NCBI GenBank assembly: GCA_031264295.1
Contig: JAISED010000063.1
Coordinates: 18,909-82,908 of the forward strand
Length of the DNA: 64,000 bases
Direction of reading: 5' to 3'
Source: Eubacteriales Family XIII. Incertae Sedis bacterium
GTDB taxonomy: Bacteria > Bacillota > Clostridia > Peptostreptococcales > Anaerovoracaceae
Under the pieces are notes generated by a model. That model made no database searches. It was not told the origin of the DNA and was given only the letters and a program-made list of their open reading frames with translations. Both the position numbers and the translations under genes were made by a program. This document shows, piece after piece, positions 38,238 through 46,841 of the stretch. Each line of letters starts with the position of its first letter. Positions within the stretch are counted from its first letter, which is position 1.

Positions 38238-39980
38238 ATGATAAACAGCGGTTATCCTTTGCATCCATATTTTAAGGAAATGCCGAGCATAGGGAGAGCA
38301 CTGACCCGGACGCTTAAGCAAAATGTCGAGGAGTTGAAGCAACAGGAAGAACTCATCGCGAAAGAGGTTGAGCGAGTAAGGAACAACGGTAAGGCCACGG
38401 AGCTTATGAACGAAAAAGGCGAGTGGACCGCATGGCAGCGCTTGGAATACCTCGTTGATCCGGGCACATGGTGTCCCCTGCACACGATCTATGATCCCCT
38501 TGAAAATGCCGAGGGCAATACCGGCGTCATAGACGGTCTCGGTAAAATCGCGGGCAAATGGGCGATAATCATAGCGTCCAACAACAAGGTTATGGCGGGC
38601 GCCTGGCTCTCCGGTCAGGCGGACAACGTCTTACGCGTTACCGATATCGCGAAGACCTTGCACCTGCCCCTTGTCTGGGTTCTGAACTGCAGCGGCGCTA
38701 AGCTGATGGAGCAGGAAAGGCTCTACCCGAACCGCAGAGGAAGCGGAACCCCCTTCTTCCGGCATGCTGAGCTTCAGAAACTCGGTATTCCGATCATCGT
38801 CGGCATATACGGAACCAACCCGGCAGGCGGCGGCTATCACGCCATCAGCCCGTCGATCCTGATCGGGCATCAGAAATGTAATATGGCGGTTGGCGGCGCC
38901 GGCATCGTAAGCGGCATGTCCCCTAAGGGCTACATTGACGACGAAGTCGCCGAAGGTTTGATAGAACAGACAAGAATGTTCAAGGCTACGCCGCCGGGAC
39001 GCGTAGAAATACACCAGGGGGGAACGGGCTTCATAAGGGACGTATGCGACACCGAAGAAGACGTTCTCAATGACATCAGGAGCTATATGGCTACATTACC
39101 GGCATATGACCCGAAATTCTTCCGTGTCGCGCCGTCTGTTGAGCCGAAATACCCTGCTGATGACCTCTACAGTCTGGTTCCCATGAACCAGAAGCGCACC
39201 TATTCCATGCCTGAAGTCCTCGCCCGCCTGTTTGATAACAGCGAACATATGGAATTCAGACCGGATTACGGTCCCGAGATGTACTGCGGGCTTGCGAAGA
39301 TCGATGGTTTTGTCTGCGGTTTCGTGGCGAACAATCAGGGACTTATGGCGGACGGCTATCCAAAGTATGCTGAATATAAGGCTATCGGAGGCAAACTGTA
39401 CCGCGAAGGTCTGATCAAGATGAACGAGTTCGTTACTCTCTGCGGCCGCGATCGCGTACCTATGATCTGGGTTCAAGACACCACCGGCATAGATGTGGGA
39501 GACATAGCGGAACAGGCAGAGATGCTGGGTCTGGGCATGTCGCTGATCTACTCTATAGAACAGTCCGACGTACCGATGATGACCATCGTCCTGCGCAAGG
39601 GCACTGCCGCCGCTCACTATGTGCTCGGCGGGCCCCAGGCGAATAACAATAACGCGTTCACCATAGGCACCGCCGCCACTGAGATCTACGTCATGCACGG
39701 TGAAACGGCCGCGGCCGCTTCATACGCCCGCAGACTCGTCAAGGACCGCGACGACGGCAAGCCTCTGGACGGCACTATAGCCAAGATGAACGAGATCATC
39801 CAGATGTATAACGATAAATCAAGACCCGCCTACTGCGCGTCTCACGGGCTGGTCGATGAAATCGTAGATATGCCCTATCTCAGAAACTACTGCAAGGCCT
39901 TCGTGGGTTCGTATTATCAGAATCCCAAGTCCTTCTGCGCGACGCATCAGATGCTCACGCCGAGGATCATAAAGGGCTAA
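38238..39980 (+). CDS. gcdA: Acyl-CoA carboxyltransferase, glutaconyl-CoA decarboxylase alpha-subunit-like
   Basis: About 580 aa, two carboxyltransferase lobes. NPAGGGYHAISPSILIGHQKCNMAVGGAGIVSG, WVQDTTGIDVGDIAEQAEMLGLG, HYVLGGPQANNNNAFTIGTAATEIYVMHGETAAAASYARRL. Confidence 0.85.
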   Translation: MINSGYPLHPYFKEMPSIGRALTRTLKQNVEELKQQEELIAKEVERVRNNGKATELMNEKGEWTAWQRLEYLVDPGTWCPLHTIYDPLENAEGNTGVIDGLGKIAGKWAIIIASNNKVMAGAWLSGQADNVLRVTDIAKTLHLPLVWVLNCSGAKLMEQERLYPNRRGSGTPFFRHAELQKLGIPIIVGIYGTNPAGGGYHAISPSILIGHQKCNMAVGGAGIVSGMSPKGYIDDEVAEGLIEQTRMFKATPPGRVEIHQGGTGFIRDVCDTEEDVLNDIRSYMATLPAYDPKFFRVAPSVEPKYPADDLYSLVPMNQKRTYSMPEVLARLFDNSEHMEFRPDYGPEMYCGLAKIDGFVCGFVANNQGLMADGYPKYAEYKAIGGKLYREGLIKMNEFVTLCGRDRVPMIWVQDTTGIDVGDIAEQAEMLGLGMSLIYSIEQSDVPMMTIVLRKGTAAAHYVLGGPQANNNNAFTIGTAATEIYVMHGETAAAASYARRLVKDRDDGKPLDGTIAKMNEIIQMYNDKSRPAYCASHGLVDEIVDMPYLRNYCKAFVGSYYQNPKSFCATHQMLTPRIIKG

Positions 39981-39996
39981 TCCTTTCTTTTCAAGA

Positions 39997-40043
39997 AAAC
40001 ACTCCTGTGCATTCGCTTACAGCGGACGCACGGGAGTGTTTTA
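39997..40043. terminator. Rho-independent terminator
   Basis: AAAACACTCCTGTGC...GCACGGGAGTGTTTT. Confidence 0.85.
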
Positions 40044-40101
40044 TGTTTTTGATCATTGGCTGCCAATCGCCTGGGCGATCGCTCGACTAGTCATTCGGCG
40101 T

Positions 40102-40938
40102 TTATAACACTACCTCTGTGACATCTACCGGCGCCGCAAAGGCATCTTCCATACCGCAGACAGCCGCCCCGTATCCGGGTAATGTAAATTCATAAAAATA
40201 GTAAGCTGAATCCATATGTGCTTTATTGACTTGAGCAGCGTAACTCGTGACCCCTGCGCCGCTGTATACTTTAAAGATTTCTTCGCCCACGCTACTCTTG
40301 CCCTCTGCGGCGGCGTCCTTGTGCGCATTACGGATTTCTTCGGCAACCTCTTCTGTAAGAATCCGCAGGCGCGGCGTCTCTATCTTTGTTTCTCCTACCC
40401 CATCTGACGGCAGTATTTCATATCCATCCAGCGGCAAAGTAAGTCCAAAACCAAACATCTTTGAAAAGCTCTCTTTGAGACGCCACAGACGCATAAACGC
40501 CTCCGCTTGCTCAGACTCATCATGCCTGCTGATATAAGCGCACTCTCCCTCTGTAAAAAACCGTTCCGCCAATCCCAGGGACTCCTGCCTTCTAACTCCC
40601 CCGTCCGCGTTCTTCTCAATATCCGCTCCAACCGGCATCACAGAAAAAGCTGCAAGCGCATAATCCCCCGCATGTGATAGACTGAACTCGACCTGCCCCC
40701 CCGCCAATGCCGGTTTCTTACCGGTATCATAATGGATCATAGCGTCCTTTTCCCTTAAACCGATCTGCCGCAGCCCATAGTCCAGCAACAACCCGGCGCC
40801 CATACTCAGCATGCGATCATTTGAAAACCTGTAACTCATTATTCGCTCCCCGCGCGCGTGGGATAATCGCCCAAATCCTCTTTCGAACCTCTGTATATCG
40901 TCCAGTATTTTTACATTCATGTAATATATTTCAATCAT
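40102..40938 (-). CDS. Sfp-type 4'-phosphopantetheinyl transferase
   Basis: KPALAGGQVEFSLSHAGDYALAAFSVMPVGADIEK and MRLWRLKESFSKMFG. Confidence 0.9.
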   Translation of the reverse strand: MIEIYYMNVKILDDIQRFERGFGRLSHARGERIMSYRFSNDRMLSMGAGLLLDYGLRQIGLREKDAMIHYDTGKKPALAGGQVEFSLSHAGDYALAAFSVMPVGADIEKNADGGVRRQESLGLAERFFTEGECAYISRHDESEQAEAFMRLWRLKESFSKMFGFGLTLPLDGYEILPSDGVGETKIETPRLRILTEEVAEEIRNAHKDAAAEGKSSVGEEIFKVYSGAGVTSYAAQVNKAHMDSAYYFYEFTLPGYGAAVCGMEDAFAAPVDVTEVVL

Positions 40939-41037
40939 GCTTCCATTTTTTACCTTTAATTGTGCTTTCGTTTCCTCTCCGTTTGTGGTACACTATGTTT
41001 GCTGTCGAACCTCTTTCAGCAGAAAGGAGGTGAGTAG

Positions 41038-41133
41038 ATGTCGCTTTTTGTGAACTTTTTAATTTCAGTCATGGCGAACGTAATTAGCTACTATGTTTGC
41101 AAGCGGTTAGGCTGGAATGACATCGGCAGGTAG
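41038..41133 (+). CDS. 31-aa hydrophobic small protein, holin-like/type I toxin-like
   Basis: MSLFVNFLISVMANVISYYVCKRLGWNDIGR*; strong AGAAAGGAGGTGAG RBS; own terminator downstream. Confidence 0.6.
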   Translation: MSLFVNFLISVMANVISYYVCKRLGWNDIGR

Positions 41134-41143
41134 CCCAAAACTG

Positions 41144-41174
41144 AAAACCCGCAGGGTAAGCTCCTGCGGGTTTT
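41144..41174 (+). terminator. Rho-independent terminator (symmetrical)
   Basis: AAAACCCGCAGG-gtaagct-CCTGCGGGTTTT. Confidence 0.85.
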
Positions 41175-41307
41175 CGCGTTGAGTAGATGTCATTGTGAAC
41201 TTTTTTAGCTAAACCCATCATACCACCCGCAAGTGCTGTTGTCAATATTCTATTTTTCAAAACTAAGACGCCCTAACCACCTGAACCACATATGATTTTG
41301 TATTAAG

Positions 41308-43818
41308 TTACGGTGTAACGTTGACTGTAGCCGTAGAAACAAGTCCGCTGCCGTCTATAAGCTTGACGCTGATGATCGCGGTTCCGGCGCGAACAGGCGT
41401 GACAAGTCCGTTTTTATCCACGCGCGCTATGCCCGGATTTGATGATGTATACTCATACAGTCCGCCATCGGTAACAGTGTTAAGCTGATACGTGCTCCGC
41501 ATTTTGAGTGCAATACGCACAGACGGATTCACCTTAACGGTGGTTCCGCGTGTCCATATAGCATTCTCCGCATATGCGACCGCTTCGTCCCTGACGGAAT
41601 CGATCTGTTCCGCGTATTGGCTCTCCAGCGCCGCGTAGTCGTCTCCCTTTCCGCTGAGCAGGTATTGCGCGGGAGATGAAACGGCCTCTATATACCAGTC
41701 GCCCCACGCGTTTAACGCCTCGACCTCATTCGTGATCTCCGCATCTATCGGCTTACTGTTCCTGGTCGTATAGAGCCTGTGGTGATCTGTGTTCTCACGT
41801 TCCTTCGCGAAACGCTCTAACGCGGCGTCATATACGACCTGCATGAGCATTTCCGCGAGTTCCGGATTATCGTCTGTGGTATCGGCGATCAAATATGCGG
41901 TCGCAAATGTAACAATGTCGACATTGCGCATTTCACGGGCGCTCGACATGATCAGCGTATCCACAGATGAGTGATATGTATAGTCTGTAAAATGCCATGT
42001 CAGAAGCGCCGGGATGTTGGCACGCAGGAAGGTTGAATGGTCGCTGCCGCCTTCATAAGGGCATACTTCCACGCTGAATTCACCGTCCACTGTATTTATC
42101 ACTTCTTGCGTCACGGCCATATACAGATCATTCAGATAATGCCCGGATCTAAAGAGACCGTTCGTGCTGCCCGCTCCCCACAGCGTGTGAGAATCCGGCA
42201 GACGCACAAAGCTGTCTCTGCTGCCCGTGCGATGGTTATATGTTTCGTCATAATAAGGGACGCCGTCCGGGAGTACATCCAGGGTGTAATTGTAAGTTGC
42301 CGAAGGATCCGGCGTTTTCTCTATACGCATTACGCCGCCGGTCTTCGCCGGATCCTCGCCCACCATATCCATGTCGAGAACCGCAACAAGACCGGAGCGA
42401 TCATGATCGCTCATCCATAATGTCCCCATATTCATTTCATCGCCCCACAGGAAGGTTATAGTTCTCGCAGGTCTTTCAATCCTCCCCTCATCGATCAGCT
42501 TCTTGACGCGGGTCGCCATCTCCAGCAACGCCGCTACACCGGTTGCATTGTCATTGGAACCGGGTTCCTGCACGTGGGCGCAGATGAGTATGCGTTCGTC
42601 GGGCTTGCTTGCGCCTTTGATTTCAGCCATCCCGACCACCTGCCCCCTGGCTCTCGGATCGTCGCCGTTCATCGTGTAGATGTCGCCTATGCTGACGCTC
42701 TTTATCCTGACCGGCGTGCCTGTTATCACGGCTTTTTCCAACAATTCCTTGAGTGCGGCTTTCTGGTCATATGAACACTGCCACTCAACAATGGGCTTGC
42801 CGTTGTTCATCGCGGCGAGGGCGTTTGCTGAGCCGGTTCCCGAGGCGTATCTCGCCGAATACATAAACGGTTCCTGCAATACGCCGTCAATGCTTGGGAG
42901 ATTGTAGTCATTCAGTGAAGAAGATGACATAACCGCTATAGCGCCTACTTTCTGCGCAAAGGCAAATGTGTTGCTGAGTGAGGAATCTGAGAGCAGCACC
43001 TTGCCCGCCAGCGTAGCCTCGGCCTCGGCGCCCTGGAAAATGCTGCTGACACGACTGCCGCCTGAAGTAGAGATCACTCCTACATACACTGCCTCGCCTT
43101 CGAGTCCTGCGGCGTCTTCTGGCGCCGTGCCTCCGGGTTCAGTGAAACACGTCTGCCATGCCAGGTAAGTCCGTTTGCCCAGTTTGGCTTCTTCTCCGTT
43201 TAATACGTTGATTCTGTTACCCAAGTCGTCCTTTTCGGTTATCCAATCCCACATTTCGTCAATATCGCTAACGCCGTAGATGCTGTTATAATAGTCGATA
43301 TATGTGTCGGTGACGGGATTGAACGAGTAGGTTTCGACGTTCACCCGACTTATGAGGCTCTCACTGCCTGCGGGCGCCTGGGTTACTTCAAGTTTTGCGT
43401 ATTCGGGAGACCATACCCTGGCGCTTGAATCATAATAGGACAGCCACGCATAATCATCGTCGGCCGCCTCCGTCTTATCTACATTTGCAGAATATGTATA
43501 GCCCGCGTCCTTGAGTTGATCCATGACAAATTTCTCAATAACGTGGTTTTGCCATGTGCCGCCTGTAGTTCTCCATCCCAGAAATACATATGAAAGATAA
43601 TCGAAAGCTCTCTCTCCGTCGAGACCGGAGTTCGGGGCTGAAATAGAACTGACAATTTCCGATATAGCTTCATATGATGAGTCAGCTACAGGCGCCCCCG
43701 GCGCAACGCCGCCTCCCCCGCCGCCGCTTGCGCCGCCCCCCGCCGTATTGGAAAAAGCGACTCCGAAACAACTGAGAAATAATGATATGCTGAGAATTGC
43801 AGCGAATAATTTCTTCAT
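41308..43818 (-). CDS. Secreted M28-family metallopeptidase with PA-like and Big2-like domains
   Basis: Signal peptide, GSNDNATGVAALLEMATRVKK, FLWGDEMNMGTLW, EGGSDHSTFLRANIPALLTWHFTD, C-terminal Ig-like ARVDKNGLVTPVRAGTAIISVKL. Confidence 0.85.
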   Translation of the reverse strand: MKKLFAAILSISLFLSCFGVAFSNTAGGGASGGGGGGVAPGAPVADSSYEAISEIVSSISAPNSGLDGERAFDYLSYVFLGWRTTGGTWQNHVIEKFVMDQLKDAGYTYSANVDKTEAADDDYAWLSYYDSSARVWSPEYAKLEVTQAPAGSESLISRVNVETYSFNPVTDTYIDYYNSIYGVSDIDEMWDWITEKDDLGNRINVLNGEEAKLGKRTYLAWQTCFTEPGGTAPEDAAGLEGEAVYVGVISTSGGSRVSSIFQGAEAEATLAGKVLLSDSSLSNTFAFAQKVGAIAVMSSSSLNDYNLPSIDGVLQEPFMYSARYASGTGSANALAAMNNGKPIVEWQCSYDQKAALKELLEKAVITGTPVRIKSVSIGDIYTMNGDDPRARGQVVGMAEIKGASKPDERILICAHVQEPGSNDNATGVAALLEMATRVKKLIDEGRIERPARTITFLWGDEMNMGTLWMSDHDRSGLVAVLDMDMVGEDPAKTGGVMRIEKTPDPSATYNYTLDVLPDGVPYYDETYNHRTGSRDSFVRLPDSHTLWGAGSTNGLFRSGHYLNDLYMAVTQEVINTVDGEFSVEVCPYEGGSDHSTFLRANIPALLTWHFTDYTYHSSVDTLIMSSAREMRNVDIVTFATAYLIADTTDDNPELAEMLMQVVYDAALERFAKERENTDHHRLYTTRNSKPIDAEITNEVEALNAWGDWYIEAVSSPAQYLLSGKGDDYAALESQYAEQIDSVRDEAVAYAENAIWTRGTTVKVNPSVRIALKMRSTYQLNTVTDGGLYEYTSSNPGIARVDKNGLVTPVRAGTAIISVKLIDGSGLVSTATVNVTP

Positions 43819-43974
43819 TTCAAATACCTCCCGATTCATACTTCTAGAACTGGTTAAGATTGCGAGAACGCCGTTATTTAGCCTAGAATATACCCTTTGA
43901 GAGGATTTGTCAATGGGATTAACGAAGCCGACGCCGAGCCGACGCGATAGGCCGGGCGTGGTGGGATGTGGGTG

Positions 43975-44430
43975 TCACGGAAACGGCGGCAAAGCCCGAG
44001 GTAATGGAGGCTTCGGCGCGTGTTTTAGATATGCGCGGACGCGCTCGCAAGTATTAGTAGGAAGGAAGCTCGGATGAACGAAAAAAGTATGAGCGCGGGA
44101 AACCATCAAATTTTGCGAATAGCCCTTTTTAAGATATGTTTCTAAAGCGCGGTCAATCGTAAGTTCGGGATCGGCGGTTTCGTCTATGCGCTCGCTTCCT
44201 ACCTGAGCAAGCCACATCTTAAACGGCTCTGCTTTGGGCGATGGTATAGACTGTATGATGCGTAAAAGCTGTTCGGTGTTGGCTACGTCGGTTAAACGTT
44301 TTTTGCCGTCAGGCGCAGTCATTTTCAACTGTACGATTTTTTCGTACAGTTGGCTTCCCTCTGCTTTCAGCTTCCGTTTTAAGTCACTCCAATAGCGGCG
44401 CGGCCTTCTCGTCGATTGTAAAGCGTCTGT
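43975..44430 (-). pseudogene. Decayed DinD/BRO-N-like gene fragment
   Basis: Reads RRYWSDLKRKLKAEGSQLYEKIVQLKMTAPDGKKRLTDVANTEQLLRIIQSIPSPKAEPFKMWLAQVGSERIDETADPELTIDRALETYLKKGYS, then diverges into an unrelated tail. No start or full N-terminus in frame. Confidence 0.7.
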
Positions 44431-44603
44431 CCCCGTCTATGCGTAACCCATTATCATCATAGCATATTCAGAACATATGTTCAATGAGTTTGAAACAATT
44501 CCGCAATAACTGACGTCACTTTTTCTTCACTCCAAAAAACACAAAACCCGAATCCGTCACCGACCGGGACTATCCGGCCATACGGGTTCGAGTTTGGTGA
44601 TAA

Positions 44604-44679
44604 TGGTGGAGAATAGGGGGATCGAACCCCTGACCTCGTGATTGCGAACCACGCGCTCTCCCAGCTGAGCTAATTCCCC
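44604..44679 (-). tRNA. tRNA-Ala (anticodon CGC), CCA encoded
   Basis: Reverse strand GGGGAATTAGCTCAGCTGGGAGAGCGCGTGGTTCGCAATCACGAGGTCAGGGGTTCGATCCCCCTATTCTCCACCA folds as a full cloverleaf; anticodon loop TTCGCAA. Confidence 0.95.
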
Positions 44680-44833
44680 TCATATATAGTTATTTGATCC
44701 ACTGACGCTTATTATAACCCATGACCGGAGTTTAATGCAAGCATTTTTTTGGTTTGGGGCATTTTTTTGAAGATTTATGGATCGTAAAAACCTTGGCATA
44801 ATTTTGTTATCCGCTTGACGAACATGAACAGGT

Positions 44834-45376
44834 GTGATAATATATGGTGAATATTTACAGCCAATAAAACTGCAATATGTCAAACCACCGCAAAGCACCG
44901 CCATATCGCAGTTCGCTATATATAACATACAGCTTCCCCGTTTCAGGAAGGAAAAACCCGACTTTGACGACGCGCTGTATTGCTGGTTATACGCTATGGA
45001 TACGGCCGCACAGAAGAATTTGAACTTGGAGGAGGTAATCCAAATGACCCCACAACTACAAGATTTTAGAAACGCTGACGCAGGCTTTCAGCAGTTCTGC
45101 GACCTTTACAAACGCGCGGTTTCCGATCCCACTCTAATGCAGGAATATTATCAATGGTGCTTAGACCGAATGCGCGAAGAAGGTATGATAGCTGCTGCAA
45201 TAGATGGTAAGTTTGAAGAGGGGCGCGAAGAAGGACTTGAAATAGGGCGCGAAGAAGAACGCAAAAAAGGGCGCATAGATTTCGCTAAAAGTCTTATCGC
45301 CGAAGGACTTCCGAATGAATTTGTGGCGCGGCATACAAAGCTCACGATTGACGAAGTACAGGCTCTGCGCGGGTGA
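44834..45376 (+). pseudogene. C-terminal fragment of an Rpn-family / PD-(D/E)XK transposase-like nuclease
   Basis: FRKEKPDFDDALYCWLYAMDTA...GREEGLEIGREEERKKGRIDFAKSLIAEGLPNEFVARHTKLTIDEVQALR, typical C-terminal tail. Catalytic N-terminus absent. Confidence 0.7.
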
Positions 45377-45670
45377 CGCCCAAGCCTTTTCGTAGTTCTC
45401 GCTTAAGAAGTCCACCAATGCGCATATGTCGGCACCATTTTACACCGGAGGGCGAACCGAGCGGTCTTCGGGGTTTGGCGGGGAGAGCGATGCCGGGTGC
45501 GTCGTTCTTCTTAATAGCGAGCGCTCTCTCTGGAAAGCCAAAGCGATAAACTCCGGGTCGAGGCGACGGCGAAAACCATGCCCGGCAGAATGAATAGCTG
45601 CTTTATCCAGTGATCGAAGCGCGCTATGCGCGCATAATCTGCTATTGTTGCGTTTTTAGACATATGTACC

Positions 45671-46828
45671 TTACAATCCCGGCAATAAATTCGCCGCGTT
45701 AGCGCTGCGGTATATACTGTTCCCGTACCTTTCGTAAAATACGATATCCGGTTTAAAATACTCGTCAGCTTCCGGTATTATCTCAGACTCATTAATACGA
45801 ATCTGAATCACTTTCTTAAAATGCTCCGCAAAGTACGCTCCGATGTCATACGCCCTCCCGAAAAAAGAATCTCCGTACATCAACAGTGTACCATACTCCG
45901 CCTCCGGATTTTCATAAATATTGCAACTTGCGCTTATAATATTATACTTTTCTTCCAGCCTTTGCAGCTTGTCCCAATCAGCGCCGCTATTGTTCGTTTT
46001 TGACCTTTGATCCCACTTCGCGACAGGAACTATATCCGCTACAAAACCTTCATTCGTAAAAATCCCCGGAAGCCCCAAATTGTTAGTACCACTTTTTTCG
46101 GGAGCAACTTCTTCAACGAACTGAACATCAATAGGCCTTATGTCATACCCGTTCCCAGTGAGTTTGTCGACTATCGCCAGATAGCCGGCATATGAACCCA
46201 TACCCGACCAGTGATGATCACCTGCGGCGAATACCTTCCCCTTTGCCTTATACTCAAGAATTCTACTTTTCGTATTTACGCAGTTGACATCAGTTTCCCT
46301 GTCAAGCGCGGCAGAAATGCCGTCTATATCCGGTATCATTAGCGGGGTTATCGTCGGCGGCAAATATTCCGGATATACCTCGGATTTCGCCGGCGGCAGA
46401 ACAAAGTAATAGTCAATATTCCGGATGCTGTAATATTCTGCGACTTTTATTTGCGCCGATATAACTTCCGCCTCTTTTTCCGCATTGTATCTAAAACCCT
46501 TACTGAATGTCCAACCGTCCTTGCCAAGGACGGAACTTTTCCCTGATGCCCCGCCCAACAGACGTATTTTCGCAATGGCGGTCTTTTCCACACACCAGAG
46601 TCTGAAACCTATTCTGTCGTCAAAGAACCTTTGAAATTCAATCGCTCCCTCACGGAGCTTTTCATACGCTGTCTCTTCCGCCCGATTAAATATCTGCGGG
46701 AAATTTTGAAGCTTACGCTGTTCCATCTCGGATATTTTTCCCGGTGTGGGATCTATGAACGCCAGAGGTATAGCAATAATCAGAAAAAAAGCGGCAATGA
46801 ACGCGATCTTTATATTTCTCACATACAT
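45671..46828 (-). CDS. DHHW/AlgJ-AlgX-like SGNH protein (polysaccharide acetylation)
   Basis: N-terminal TM, FFDDRIGFRLWCVEKTAIAKIRLLG, GDHHWSGMGSYAGYLAI, MYGDSFFGRA. Confidence 0.85.
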   Translation of the reverse strand: MYVRNIKIAFIAAFFLIIAIPLAFIDPTPGKISEMEQRKLQNFPQIFNRAEETAYEKLREGAIEFQRFFDDRIGFRLWCVEKTAIAKIRLLGGASGKSSVLGKDGWTFSKGFRYNAEKEAEVISAQIKVAEYYSIRNIDYYFVLPPAKSEVYPEYLPPTITPLMIPDIDGISAALDRETDVNCVNTKSRILEYKAKGKVFAAGDHHWSGMGSYAGYLAIVDKLTGNGYDIRPIDVQFVEEVAPEKSGTNNLGLPGIFTNEGFVADIVPVAKWDQRSKTNNSGADWDKLQRLEEKYNIISASCNIYENPEAEYGTLLMYGDSFFGRAYDIGAYFAEHFKKVIQIRINESEIIPEADEYFKPDIVFYERYGNSIYRSANAANLLPGL

Positions 46829-46841
46829 TATCTATCGCCCC

